A stretch of DNA of 64,000 nt from JASLCR01 sp964619585 (GTDB lineage Bacteria > Patescibacteriota > Saccharimonadia > Saccharimonadales > Saccharimonadaceae), in NCBI GenBank assembly GCA_964619585.1, contig CAZUCO010000003.1, positions 62,001 to 126,000 of the forward strand, in the 5' to 3' direction. Of the stretch, positions 25,850 through 34,309 are shown piece after piece. The first letter of the stretch is position 1; the number at the start of each line of letters is the position of its first letter. The notes under the pieces were generated by a model, which did not search any database, was not told the DNA's origin, and saw only the letters and a list, made by a program, of their open reading frames with translations. A program made the translations under genes and the position numbers.

Positions 25850-27587
25850 GAGCAGTCTCCTTAATTATTTTGTGTAGCTCTTGGCGTAATGTTGCGGCGG
25901 CAGTGTCATCGCCTACTTCCTCAGCATCACGGAGCCGTGATAGTAATTCTTGTTTGGTTTGCTGTTTGCGTTCAGTGATCATATGGCGGAGCAGACGGGC
26001 TACTTCATGTGAACGTTCATTATCAGTCCACGCCTCGTACCTTGTCTCGGCCTTCAGTTCTACTATTCTGACATAGGTTTCGATTTCTTGCAACTCACTC
26101 GGTAATGGCTCGATGGGTTTGGTGTATTTGGTAAAGAAACCCGCAAGCCGTTGTCGTGTCGCACCATCGAACAATGTCGTATCAAAGTCAGCCAACTGCT
26201 CTCTCGTGTCGGGCCATAGTACCAAGAGACCAAGTACGTTGTCCTGAATCGTATTAAACGACTCCGTCTCATTGGATTCGTCAATTTTAACTTCTTTCTT
26301 CATCGATGGAGTATCGGGCTGCTGCGTTTTCTTGAATTTACGCTCAAGTGCATCAAGTGAGGTATCAACTAATGAAGCAATGCGCTGCTTGTAGTGCTCT
26401 GCGACGACCTCATCGCTAAGAGTCCGCACTACAGCGAGGCTGGCAGAAGTAAAATTACGCTTACCGGCTGCTGTTGAAAGATCCTCTCGAGCCTCGTATT
26501 GATCGATGATCCAATCAACCGCTGGAACACTTTTTTCTATTACTTGGCGCCACTGCATCGGATCAAGCTTGATAAGCTCATCTGGGTCTTTGACCGTCTC
26601 AGGCAGTGTCACGACGGTAAGCTCTACGCCAACCCGGTCGGCAATCGGAATTGCTCGTTCTGTAGCCGCTACACCCGCCCTATCACCGTCAAATGCTAAT
26701 TTCACATTTGATGATAGACGAGATAGACTCTTTAGCTGCCATTCGGTCAGCGCCGTACCGGCCGTCGCCACCACATTGCTTACTTCTACCTGATGACTAC
26801 TGACAACGTCGAGATTACCCTCGACCAAAACAGTCGCATCTTGCTGTCGGATTGCTTCTTTTGCCTGCGATAGTCCAAAGACATGTCGCGACTTATCATA
26901 AAGTAATGTCTGTGGAGTATTGAGGTATTTGGGAGCCTTTGGGTCGTCGACAATGATTCTACCCGTAAAACCAATCACTTGACCATTGGTATCCATCAAA
27001 GGAACCGTCATACGTCCACGGAAGATATCCCCACCAAATCGGTTGGTTAGCCCGGCCTCGCCGAGCTCTTTGCGACTAAAACCTCGTTTTTCAAGAACTT
27101 TTACCAGGGCGTCGCCGTCCTGTGGTGCGTACCCAATACGAAATTGTTGCACAATAGATTTACTCAGGCCACGAGTCTTGAATACGTACTCGAGTGCGTG
27201 CTTGTTCTGCAACAAACTTTGCTGGTAGTACTGTGCTGCCAATTCGTTGGCCTCGCTCAAACGCTTTTTCTTACGAGCGAGCTCACCTGATTGCTGATTG
27301 GCATACTGCGATAGATCGACGCCAGCTTTACGAGCCAACTGCTCAAGTGCACCACGGAAATCGACACCCTCAACAGCCATCACAAAACTGAAGACATCGC
27401 CACCTTTGCCACTCGAAAAGTCATGCCAGATATGTTTTTCAGGACTGACCACAAAACTTGGAGACTTCTCGTTCGTGAACGGACTTAGTCCCTTGAAGTT
27501 TCGTCCAGCACGCTTGAGCTGAACATACTCACCGACAACATCTTCTATGTTGAGCCGAGCGCGAACCTCTTCCTTTGCATCTTGCAT
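25842..27587 (-). CDS. dnaG: DNA primase without zinc-finger ligands
   Basis: 581 aa. The N-terminal zinc-binding domain keeps the fold signature (GRNFKGLSPFTNEKSPSF, KGGDVFSF) but the four metal ligands of CHC2 fingers are Ser35, Thr38, Asp56 and Ser59; spacing is unchanged. The TOPRIM catalytic core is intact (VLVEGNLDVV, then LAFDGDRAGVAA). A helical C-terminal region follows for helicase binding. It makes RNA primers for replication. TACAAT (27594-27599) ends 6 nt before ATG. The dnaG-rpoD pair recalls the bacterial macromolecular-synthesis operon. Confidence 0.95.
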   Translation of the reverse strand: MQDAKEEVRARLNIEDVVGEYVQLKRAGRNFKGLSPFTNEKSPSFVVSPEKHIWHDFSSGKGGDVFSFVMAVEGVDFRGALEQLARKAGVDLSQYANQQSGELARKKKRLSEANELAAQYYQQSLLQNKHALEYVFKTRGLSKSIVQQFRIGYAPQDGDALVKVLEKRGFSRKELGEAGLTNRFGGDIFRGRMTVPLMDTNGQVIGFTGRIIVDDPKAPKYLNTPQTLLYDKSRHVFGLSQAKEAIRQQDATVLVEGNLDVVSSHQVEVSNVVATAGTALTEWQLKSLSRLSSNVKLAFDGDRAGVAATERAIPIADRVGVELTVVTLPETVKDPDELIKLDPMQWRQVIEKSVPAVDWIIDQYEAREDLSTAAGKRNFTSASLAVVRTLSDEVVAEHYKQRIASLVDTSLDALERKFKKTQQPDTPSMKKEVKIDESNETESFNTIQDNVLGLLVLWPDTREQLADFDTTLFDGATRQRLAGFFTKYTKPIEPLPSELQEIETYVRIVELKAETRYEAWTDNERSHEVARLLRHMITERKQQTKQELLSRLRDAEEVGDDTAAATLRQELHKIIKETARG

Positions 27588-27683
27588 AGTTTCATTGTAT
27601 CACTACTACCTCTGTTCTCGCAGTCTGTCACCTATAGGCCTCCCACTTTACCAGTCATAGTATCTATGCTTAAATCAATATAC

Positions 27684-28295
27684 ATGGACCAAAACTCTTA
27701 TCAGCCAGCTCCGCTCCCAGATAGCAACTACCTTGATCAGATCTCTACTGCGCCTAAGCAGCAGACAGTAAAGCCTTGGATACTATGGACAATCATTGGT
27801 GGTGTGCTCCTAATAGTGATTGTCGCTGTCTTTGCTTTGGCATCAGGTGGTGATTCATACACCAAGCGTCTTCAGCAGTTCGGCTGGCGACTCCAGTCAG
27901 TCAGTCAACTAGCCGAGCAAAGTGGTGATAAGATTAAAAGCTCTGATCTACGTGCACTCAACAGCAGCTTGATTGCCATTCTCAGCGGTGCTAATCGCGA
28001 TGTGACCGGCCTCACAACCACAAGTGGCAAAGAGGTAGCCGAACCCCCCAAGAACTCACCCATCCTCAGTGAGTTTGCTGAAGTTAATTCAACACTCGAA
28101 GATGCCCAGTTAAACGCCAAGTTCGATGAAGCCTATGCCAGGCAAATGGCATACCAACTTGCAACTCTTCAAAACGAGATCACTTCACTGTCAAAAACCA
28201 AGAAAAGTAATGTACGAAGTGTTCTTGTAACTACTGATGACAATCTCGAGCCTCTCACCAAACAATTTTCTGAATACAAAGACTCTCAGAGTTAG
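27684..28295 (+). CDS. Membrane-anchored protein, unknown
   Basis: 203 aa from ATG 27684. A Pro/Gln-rich cytoplasmic start, one transmembrane helix (about residues 30-52, WILWTIIGGVLLIVIVAVFA), then a helical extracellular domain with heptad-like stretches. No known domain. It diverges from dnaG and meets the MmcQ-like gene with a 4-nt tail overlap. Confidence 0.6.
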   Translation: MDQNSYQPAPLPDSNYLDQISTAPKQQTVKPWILWTIIGGVLLIVIVAVFALASGGDSYTKRLQQFGWRLQSVSQLAEQSGDKIKSSDLRALNSSLIAILSGANRDVTGLTTTSGKEVAEPPKNSPILSEFAEVNSTLEDAQLNAKFDEAYARQMAYQLATLQNEITSLSKTKKSNVRSVLVTTDDNLEPLTKQFSEYKDSQS

Positions 28296-28627
28296 CCAAC
28301 CACGAGATCATAACTCAATCGAGCTAAGTCTTTGATTTCATCATCTGATAACTGTCCGCTACAAATGATCGTATTCCAGTGCTTCTTGTTGAGGTGGTAA
28401 CCAGGTACAACTGTCTCGTATTTCTCTCGTAGATTTTCTGCGAGTTGTGGGTCGCATTTGAGACTGACTCTTAGCGGCGTTGAATCATCGGCAATAATCG
28501 CAAACAATTTGCCCTCACCAGCTGTTTTATTGCCTACCTTATAGACACTTGTCCCTTCGCCAAATGGAAAATCAAGCCAGGTGTTAGGAAAGTTCAGCAG
28601 GTATTCTTCAAGTTCTTTGTGTGTCAT
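28292..28627 (-). CDS. MmcQ/YjbR family protein
   Basis: 111 aa. The CyaY-like YjbR fold is shown by LEEYLLNFPNTWLDFPFGEGTSVYKV (about residues 5-31), LRVSLKCDPQLAENLRE and the hallmark PGYHLNKKHWNTI. The family is described as DNA-binding-like; its cellular role is unclear. TAGGAT lies 6 nt before ATG and AGAGGT could also serve as a weak ribosome site. Confidence 0.85.
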   Translation of the reverse strand: MTHKELEEYLLNFPNTWLDFPFGEGTSVYKVGNKTAGEGKLFAIIADDSTPLRVSLKCDPQLAENLREKYETVVPGYHLNKKHWNTIICSGQLSDDEIKDLARLSYDLVVG

Positions 28628-28636
28628 ACCTCTATC

Positions 28637-29872
28637 CTACAAACTTCCATAGGGGGAACGCAAGCCGGTGACTACTTGCGGCCAGTTGAGTCGCTGTAAA
28701 ATCTCAGCATTTTCAGCGGATGTAGCAGGTTTGGTGATCCTATCGGCATCACTCGTACCTATCGCATCGAACTGGTATGTCGCCTGTAGCTTGGGTAGCT
28801 TTTCAGCCTGTATCTTACTTAAACAGTCATCATGCAGCTTTTTGCACTGACTGCTAACTGCAAGCCACTTGTCGAGATGTGAGTTTTTGTCTGCAGCAAC
28901 TGCTACATTGACACGGATAGCAGCCGAACGAGTTACTTCTTTATTGAATTGCTGATCAAACATAAAATTGCCCATACTGTAAACAATCAGATGACCCTTA
29001 TACGCTTCGGCATTCTGGATCCAGTGCGGATGGTCTGCGAGAACCATATCTGCTCCGGCATCGATGAGGCTGTGATAGAAGTCTGATTTGATCTGATCAG
29101 GAGCTGGTGTGTACTCGGCTCCCATATGTGGCATAGCAACCACAGGCATGTATTTGGCATACTGCTTGATCTGATCGACAGCAGCCTTGGGTGGAATTTG
29201 AAATACCCCATGATACCCACAGAAAGCCATTGGCAAGTAGCCTTTTTGAGTCGTTTTGTTGTCCCGATGGATCGTCGCGGGCATACTGAGCACATCGCAA
29301 ACATCATCAAGCACTGTTGGATCATAACTGCCAAAGTACTGGATACCGTGCTCATCGAGATGCTTCTTGGTTTGCAAGAAGCCTTCAGGACCTTGATTGT
29401 CACTATGATTGTTTGCGAGCGTAAAGGCCGTAAACCATTTACTCGCTTCACCAAGATACGCAGGATCACAGTTAAACTGTAGATTCGCCTCCATCTCGGC
29501 AGAGGTCATATGTACGCCATCTGCGGTGGGACACTCCAGCCCAGACACCCAAGCATCATATTGGTCCCGGTGGAAGTCACTGAGGCGCGAAAAAGGATAG
29601 GCGTATTTTAATCGACTGGCCATTGACCAATCATTTGTATAGCGCCCCCAAAATGAATTACCGGTAACAAGAATGTTTGAGGTTACTCTAGTAGTAGCTA
29701 CTGGTTTGATTGATGTTGTTGGAGCAGCCGACGTATCGCTAGTTGGAAGTGTCGAACGATTTAGCAGGTAGATCATCGCCGCTCCTAGTACAGCTGCGGC
29801 TAAAACCACCACAAAACTGATAATTACTACCGACCGTCGCCTGAGCCCATGAGTCTCCGCCAAACTTCGCAT
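28637..29872 (-). CDS. CapA family metallophosphoesterase-like protein
   Basis: 411 aa. An N-terminal anchor (about residues 15-38) and a Thr-rich linker lead to a CapA/PGA_cap domain: ILVTGNSFWGRY, GLECPTAD, TLANNHSDNQGPEG, MPHMGAEYTPAP, ADHPHWIQNAEAYKG and YSMGNFMFDQ carry the metal-site His/Asn/Asp. CapA proteins take part in poly-gamma-glutamate export, but many stand alone as surface hydrolases; no capBC is nearby. TACAAT (29879-29884) ends 6 nt before ATG. Confidence 0.87.
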   Translation of the reverse strand: MRSLAETHGLRRRSVVIISFVVVLAAAVLGAAMIYLLNRSTLPTSDTSAAPTTSIKPVATTRVTSNILVTGNSFWGRYTNDWSMASRLKYAYPFSRLSDFHRDQYDAWVSGLECPTADGVHMTSAEMEANLQFNCDPAYLGEASKWFTAFTLANNHSDNQGPEGFLQTKKHLDEHGIQYFGSYDPTVLDDVCDVLSMPATIHRDNKTTQKGYLPMAFCGYHGVFQIPPKAAVDQIKQYAKYMPVVAMPHMGAEYTPAPDQIKSDFYHSLIDAGADMVLADHPHWIQNAEAYKGHLIVYSMGNFMFDQQFNKEVTRSAAIRVNVAVAADKNSHLDKWLAVSSQCKKLHDDCLSKIQAEKLPKLQATYQFDAIGTSDADRITKPATSAENAEILQRLNWPQVVTGLRSPYGSL

Positions 29873-29888
29873 GTGCTCATTGTAGCAC

Positions 29889-30419
29889 TTACTTTAGCTT
29901 GGTGAGATAATATTGTAGCTCTTCAATCGAACCACGAATATCTTCCATAGCTCGGTGCGCCTCTGGCTTGGAGAACTTCTTCTTGAACTTCCCCTCAAAG
30001 ACAACTTTCCATGCACTAACGTCGAGCATACGATAATGCAGTCTCGCGCCCAGTCTGCTCCATTCATTGTCAATAAACTTACGATCCTGATGAATCGAAT
30101 TGCCCGCCAGGAGAATTGGCTTATCGGTATCAAAATACTCGTCGATAAATGCGAGTAATTCATTCTCCACCAACCGACCATTTTTGCCTGTCAAATTTTG
30201 CGCCTGAAGCGCCGCCCGTACCTCAGGAAACTTTTCCCAAAACTCGCCCACCATCCGCTTTTTTACCAGACTTGGACCAACCTTTTTTACCGCCTCATAC
30301 GTGGCAATCTCATTGAATTTCCAATCCGTTGCAATCGCAGCTACTTCCAAAATTCGGTCTTCTAGTGGGTCAAGACCGGTCATTTCAAGATCAATCCAAA
30401 GGAGAGTGGCTTTTGTCAT
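29889..30419 (-). CDS. orn: Oligoribonuclease (DEDDh 3'-5' exonuclease)
   Basis: 176 aa from ATG 30419; TATAAT (30427-30432) ends exactly 7 nt before it, so an upstream in-frame ATG at 30440 would precede the promoter and is rejected. DEDDh residues: WIDLEMTGLDP, GNSIHQDRKFID, then HRAMEDIRGSIEEL. Orn degrades 2-5-mer RNAs, including pGpG from cyclic di-GMP breakdown, which fits the presence of a GGDEF protein and the degenerate state of the DHH protein. Confidence 0.95.
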   Translation of the reverse strand: MTKATLLWIDLEMTGLDPLEDRILEVAAIATDWKFNEIATYEAVKKVGPSLVKKRMVGEFWEKFPEVRAALQAQNLTGKNGRLVENELLAFIDEYFDTDKPILLAGNSIHQDRKFIDNEWSRLGARLHYRMLDVSAWKVVFEGKFKKKFSKPEAHRAMEDIRGSIEELQYYLTKLK

Positions 30420-30449
30420 TATTGGTATTATATCAGTCATTCAAATATA

Positions 30450-30550
30450 TTGACAAATAGTACAATTCATAGTATTTTGGAGGCAACCACAGGATATCTC
30501 GATCAACCGATCGAGACCAAAGTGGAGCACATCTTGGGAGGTGTCCGTAT
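30450..30550 (+). promoter_or_regulatory. Promoter and hairpin leader of G+C-rich island A
   Basis: TTGACA (30450-30455 region), a 17-nt spacer and TATTTT form a sigma-70-type promoter. The leader holds a perfect 8-bp hairpin (TCTCGATC-aacc-GATCGAGA, about 30496-30515) and then GGGAGGTG about 7 nt before ATG 30551. Most neighbours instead have a -10 directly at the start codon. Confidence 0.6.
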
Positions 30551-30901
30551 ATGTCCTATGCGGCCAGCCGCTATCAGTCCAGCAACTACGGAAAGCGTGC
30601 CGCACGCACGCAGCCGGTGACGCAGGAGCCGATCAAGCATCCCAACAAGGGACGCACGCGTCAGACGCACCACAGGCCGTCGCGCAAGGAGATCGTCGCC
30701 CGCGCCCGCCGCGACATCGTCGCGACGGTGCGCAACCGACACAACGGCTTCCTGTACGCGGCGAACTTCAAGGACGCCGTCGGCCGCCTCTTCAAGGAGA
30801 CCAGCCACTCCAGGCAGATCATCAGATCGGCCCTGCACCAACTTCTCGACGGGAAGGTTCTTGCCGAGAAGGACTACGGCTACAAACTGACCGCCGCCTG
30901 A
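30551..30901 (+). CDS. Small basic protein of foreign base composition (possible winged helix)
   Basis: 116 aa. The first 45 residues are basic and low in order (Lys, Arg, Gln, His). The remainder is helical, ending SRQIIRSALHQLLDGKVL plus AEKDYGYKLT, which resembles a helix-turn-helix with a beta wing. The gene is clearly G+C-rich: bases 30661-30720 are 43/60 G+C, with third positions nearly all G or C, unlike orn and msrB on either side. Strong Shine-Dalgarno GGGAGGTG. Probably acquired; function unknown, DNA binding is a guess. Confidence 0.65.
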   Translation: MSYAASRYQSSNYGKRAARTQPVTQEPIKHPNKGRTRQTHHRPSRKEIVARARRDIVATVRNRHNGFLYAANFKDAVGRLFKETSHSRQIIRSALHQLLDGKVLAEKDYGYKLTAA

Positions 30902-30944
30902 GCCGGCGGCACAACAACACCCCCACCAACTCAATTTTTCTGAG

Positions 30945-31025
30945 GGTGAGACGAGATTAACAGTTACGATGAGCGCCGCATAGGATTACGCTCTACGGGA
31001 AACTCGTCTCACCTTCGGGTGATAA
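30945..31025. repeat. 11-bp inverted repeat plus overlapping UUCG hairpin after island A
   Basis: GGTGAGACGAG (30945-30955) and CTCGTCTCACC (31003-31013) are perfect inverted repeats 47 nt apart, spanning the stop codon of the next minus-strand gene. The right arm also begins a compact hairpin TCACC-TTCG-GGTGA. The two foldings exclude one another on the plus strand. May mark the island boundary or a terminator; no U tract is present. Confidence 0.45.
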
Positions 31026-31423
31026 GCATTATTCTTACGACTATTCTGATGTTGTCGCATTACAAGTGTCACAACTGAATTAAGACCGTGGCCAGATGGC
31101 TTACGGTCACTTTCAAATACCATAAAAGGGTCGTTTTCGTCCATACGTTGCCCGCCACGCACCCTTTGACTGCAGCCCACCCACATTACGCAACTCTCAC
31201 ACACGCGAGCAGCAAGCCGTCTCTTTACAACGCCCACACGAGGACTAAAGATATCCTGGATAACCATGTCTTGGGCAAAACCAAGATTTGCCACGTCATC
31301 ACATAGCCTGCCTGTTAGAGTAGCTTCATAGGATCTGTCTTCCAAATCTTGAACAGCATTTCTTAAAACAGATTGAAATACACGGATCTCGGACTTCATG
31401 CTCGAGTAAGCTTCTCGTTTCAT
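30986..31423 (-). CDS. Hypothetical protein with Cys cluster
   Basis: 145 aa. It begins MKREAYSSMKSEIRVFQSVL; the middle has VCESCVMWVGCSQ (C-x2-C-x5-C), a possible partial metal site, and the tail is basic. No family recognised. An in-frame ATG at codon 9 is an alternative start. A+T content is like the general background, unlike island A. TATCAT-like and AGGAGA elements lie upstream. Moderate doubt whether it is expressed. Confidence 0.5.
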   Translation of the reverse strand: MKREAYSSMKSEIRVFQSVLRNAVQDLEDRSYEATLTGRLCDDVANLGFAQDMVIQDIFSPRVGVVKRRLAARVCESCVMWVGCSQRVRGGQRMDENDPFMVFESDRKPSGHGLNSVVTLVMRQHQNSRKNNAYHPKVRRVSRRA

Positions 31424-31462
31424 ACTATACGATGATAGTCTCCTGCTGGTGTAAATGAAAGC

Positions 31463-31858
31463 TTAAGTGTTACGATTTTTACTAAACTTTAAACTCACCG
31501 AATTGATACAATATCGCTGGTCAGTCGGCACATCAAGCCCTTCACCTTCAAATACATGCCCAAGATGGCCACCACAGTTTGCACATGTGACCTCAGTTCG
31601 GCTCATACCATGCGAATCATCCTGATGAAACTCTACTGCGCCTTTTTTGGCATCATAAAAGCTCGGCCAGCCACAATGCGCATCAAATTTCTTTTCGCTA
31701 TCAAATAGCTCCGCACCACATGCGGCACAAGTGTAGGTACCAGGATCAAATACACTGTCGTACTCACCGCTAAACGGTGCCTCGGTACCTTTTTCACGAA
31801 GTACAGCGTATTGCTCAGGAGTAAGCTCCTTCCTCCACTCAGCATCAGTTTTGTTCAT
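31463..31858 (-). CDS. msrB: Peptide-methionine (R)-S-oxide reductase
   Basis: 131 aa from ATG 31858, which overlaps the gdhA stop (ATGA). Zinc-binding CAAC and CANC pairs, HCGWPSF and the catalytic RYCINSVSL are all present, the complete MsrB domain. It repairs methionine-R-sulfoxide in oxidised proteins with thioredoxin. Co-translated with gdhA. Confidence 0.96.
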   Translation of the reverse strand: MNKTDAEWRKELTPEQYAVLREKGTEAPFSGEYDSVFDPGTYTCAACGAELFDSEKKFDAHCGWPSFYDAKKGAVEFHQDDSHGMSRTEVTCANCGGHLGHVFEGEGLDVPTDQRYCINSVSLKFSKNRNT

Positions 31859-33051
31859 CGCCCAATCCTTTCCAGCGCTATCATAAAAGCAGCTTCTTTG
31901 AGTGAGCAACCTTCGCTTTCTGCTCTCTCAAGTATAGTACTGACCGCTTGTGTCATCAGATCATCAAGTTGCTTGTTGACTCGATCTTCTGACCACGACT
32001 TACCCTCTCGGTTTTGTAGCCATTCAAAATAACTCACTACAACGCCACCTGCGTTGGCGATCACATCTGGGATGACAGTCACATCACGAACCCAAAGTGC
32101 TTCGCTCGCTTCAAACGAGATTGGGCCATTAGCAAGCTCCAGGATCGTTTGTGCCTTGATTTGATCCTGATTATCACCCGTCACCACATCTTCAAGCGCC
32201 GCCAGCACAAGTACATCAACATCTTCGTACAGTAATTCTTCAGGTGCACCGAGGATTGCACCGCTGTACTCCAGCTCCTCGCCAAGTTGTCGAGAAAAGA
32301 CACGATGCGCCATACCAAGCCCTTCGGTATGTTTGTAACTATGACGAGAATTAGACATTGCCACGACACGCACTCCAAGCTCTGCTTCAGCAAGCTTTGC
32401 AAAATAAAACCCAACATTTCCCATGCCCTGCACGGCAACCGTCAAGCCACGTGGTTCTATACTCTCAGCGGCTAGGTATTCTCTGAGCGCAATCACGCCA
32501 CCACGACCCGTCGCCATCTCTCGGCCAAGTGACCCACCATTGTGGATACTCTTACCGGTAAAGCTCGCCTTTGTTTCATCTCCCGTCAGCCTACTGTATT
32601 CATCCACCATCCAGTCCATCGTCATAGCATCGGTGTTCATGTCAGGAGCCGGCACATCTTTTTCTGGACCTATATGATCTTTAAACGCCCGGACATAGTC
32701 TCGAGCAATCTTTTCGACAGTTGCTGTATCATATTCGCGTGGATCAAACTGCACCCCGCCTTTACCACCTCCCATGGGGATACCAATAGCTGCAGACTTG
32801 ATACTCATTAGCGTTGCAAGTGCTTGCACTTCATCTTGAGTGGTCTGAGCATGAAATCTCACGCCACCTTTAAACGGTCCACGTGCGTTGCTATGCTGCA
32901 CACGGTAGGCCGGTAGCTTTTTTTCACCAACAGACAGCGTTGCGGTATGAATTGCATGAGGCGCTAGAAAGGCACGCAGCGTGTCATCTGTCCAGCCAAG
33001 CTTCTCGGCTGCACGAGTGATACTCGCCTGTGCACTCTCTAGCATGTTCAT
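31855..33051 (-). CDS. gdhA: Glutamate dehydrogenase family protein
   Basis: 398 aa. The substrate-binding region GPFKGGVRFH, catalytic Lys in MGGGKGGVQFDP, and DVPAPDMNTDAMTMDWM match NAD(P)-dependent Glu/Leu dehydrogenases; the Rossmann domain has VQGMGNVGFYFAKL. It interconverts glutamate and 2-oxoglutarate plus ammonia. Cofactor preference is not read here. TATACT (33058-33063) ends 6 nt before ATG. First gene of a unit with msrB. Confidence 0.93.
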   Translation of the reverse strand: MNMLESAQASITRAAEKLGWTDDTLRAFLAPHAIHTATLSVGEKKLPAYRVQHSNARGPFKGGVRFHAQTTQDEVQALATLMSIKSAAIGIPMGGGKGGVQFDPREYDTATVEKIARDYVRAFKDHIGPEKDVPAPDMNTDAMTMDWMVDEYSRLTGDETKASFTGKSIHNGGSLGREMATGRGGVIALREYLAAESIEPRGLTVAVQGMGNVGFYFAKLAEAELGVRVVAMSNSRHSYKHTEGLGMAHRVFSRQLGEELEYSGAILGAPEELLYEDVDVLVLAALEDVVTGDNQDQIKAQTILELANGPISFEASEALWVRDVTVIPDVIANAGGVVVSYFEWLQNREGKSWSEDRVNKQLDDLMTQAVSTILERAESEGCSLKEAAFMIALERIGR

Positions 33052-33066
33052 ATTATTAGTATACGC

Positions 33067-33645
33067 CTACTGCTCACGAGCAGTTTTTAGCGCATCAGCG
33101 TACCAGACAAGACTTTCGATCACACCATGAACAGCCTGCTCGTTGACTTCTTGACCTTCAACGATCACACCATCTTCGCTGATCAGCTCTTGGATCTTGC
33201 CAAAGAACGTATGACTTGCCGGTACAGGTACAGCACCGAGGTTACTATTGACGATCAGTCGTACCTGCTCGTTGGCGCGAGAACCACCAACCACACCATG
33301 GCTCACGATCGCTACTGGCTTTTTGATTAACTGGTAGTCAAGCAGGTCAATTGCGTTCTTGAGTGGTGCTGGGATACCGTGATTGTACTCTGGGGTAACG
33401 ATGATAAATCCATCGGCTTCACCCATCTTCTCAAGATACTTTTTAGTACCTTCGTCTAATTCCGGACGCTTGCCCGCCATAGGTGGGAGCGGTTCAGTCA
33501 TAAATGGTAGATCAAACTCCTTTAGATCGATCAACTCCCACTCATGCTCGCCACTGATTTTCTTGGCTTCATTTAACGTCCATTTTGCCTGTCGATCACT
33601 GACACGCTCAGCACGCGTACTTCCTACGATAACTGCAAGTTTCAT
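33067..33645 (-). CDS. NADPH-dependent FMN reductase (flavodoxin-like)
   Basis: 192 aa. The phosphate loop GSTRAERVSDRQ and the family motif VTPEYNHGIPAPLKNAIDLL are clear, and SHGVVGGSRANEQVR follows. Such enzymes reduce quinones, azo compounds or chromate with NADPH and protect against oxidative stress. AGAAGGGA lies about 7 nt before ATG. A perfect palindrome sits in its promoter region, hinting at a local repressor. Confidence 0.93.
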   Translation of the reverse strand: MKLAVIVGSTRAERVSDRQAKWTLNEAKKISGEHEWELIDLKEFDLPFMTEPLPPMAGKRPELDEGTKKYLEKMGEADGFIIVTPEYNHGIPAPLKNAIDLLDYQLIKKPVAIVSHGVVGGSRANEQVRLIVNSNLGAVPVPASHTFFGKIQELISEDGVIVEGQEVNEQAVHGVIESLVWYADALKTAREQ

Positions 33646-33678
33646 TGCATATTCCCTTCTTGTTTTTTGCTATACTTT

Positions 33679-33694
33679 ATATAGTATACTATAT
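33679..33694. promoter_or_regulatory. 16-bp perfect palindrome in flavin reductase promoter
   Basis: ATATAGTATACTATAT is self-complementary and contains -10-like hexamers (TATAGT, TATACT) in both directions. It lies about 35 nt before the reductase ATG and between the convergent/divergent mscL terminator and the gene. Either an operator or overlapping promoters. Confidence 0.5.
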
Positions 33695-33703
33695 CGTTCC
33701 AAA

Positions 33704-33736
33704 ATAAAACACCCCCTGCACCGGGAGGTGTTTATA
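33704..33736 (-). terminator. Terminator after mscL
   Basis: On the minus strand AAACACC-TCC pairs with GGG-GGTGTTT and is followed by TTATTTT. It lies 15-45 nt past the mscL stop and separates it from the flavin reductase promoter. Confidence 0.7.
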
Positions 33737-33750
33737 ACTACTGTTAAAGG

Positions 33751-34137
33751 CTAGTCTTTTTTCTTGTCCATTCGGTCAAGCTTTGCGATGTGAATCACAA
33801 GATAAATCACAAAGGCTGTAGCAATAAGAGTGATAAGCGAACTTACGATCGCACCCCAACCAATAGCAACTTCTGCATTCTTACCCTCAGCTGCCATGAT
33901 CACCCACTTCATGCTATTGAGATCAACGCCACGTGTCATCAAAGCCACAAGTGGTGATACGAAGTTGTCAACGATCACCTTGACGCTGGCGCCTGCTGCT
34001 GTACCGATAGCTAGACCGACTGCCAGACCGACAACACCTTGCTCACGAATAAATGTCATGAATCCACCACCATGATTTTTTGATGCTTTGGCTGCTCGTG
34101 CTCGTGCCGCGGCAGCTCGTTCTTTTGCTGTTGCCAT
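33751..34137 (-). CDS. mscL: Large-conductance mechanosensitive channel
   Basis: 128 aa. An Ala/Arg/Lys-rich N-terminal extension precedes the normal start region FMTFIREQGVVGLAVGLAIGTAAGA, the first pore helix with the Gly/Ala pattern; the second helix is IVSSLITLIATAFVIYLVIHIAKL and the tail is charged. MscL opens under membrane tension to release solutes. AAGGAGGAG gives a strong ribosome site, and TATAAT in the leader a promoter. Confidence 0.95.
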   Translation of the reverse strand: MATAKERAAAARARAAKASKNHGGGFMTFIREQGVVGLAVGLAIGTAAGASVKVIVDNFVSPLVALMTRGVDLNSMKWVIMAAEGKNAEVAIGWGAIVSSLITLIATAFVIYLVIHIAKLDRMDKKKD

Positions 34138-34210
34138 TAACTCCTCCTTATTTTAGTAGCTGGCTGATTAGAATTATACATCAAGTGTAGTCAAATATAA
34201 GAAACGTTCG

Positions 34211-34263
34211 CCGCGAGGGGCGACCGTAGGCGGGGTCTCCGCTTTCTTGGTCGCCCCTCGCGG
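34211..34263 (-). terminator. G+C-rich hairpin ending island B
   Basis: CCGCGAGGGGCGACC (34211-34225) and its exact complement (34249-34263) form a 15-bp stem with a 23-nt loop that itself contains CGGGG/CCCCG-like pairing. On the minus strand it is followed by CGAACGTTTCTTATATTT. It lies 47 nt past the island gene stop. Confidence 0.75.
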
Positions 34264-34309
34264 GGGTGTACAGAGCGTCCGTCAGAGGTGAGAACGAACG
34301 CGCTGCAGC

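Noticed and set aside
30503..30934. 143-codon antisense frame over island A
   Set aside because: It is an artefact of high G+C; third-position G/C bias, ribosome site and promoter all support the plus-strand gene at 30551.
30541..30960. 139-codon plus-strand frame overlapping the island A gene
   Set aside because: Frame-shifted shadow of the 30551 gene with no suitable ribosome site and a low-complexity product.
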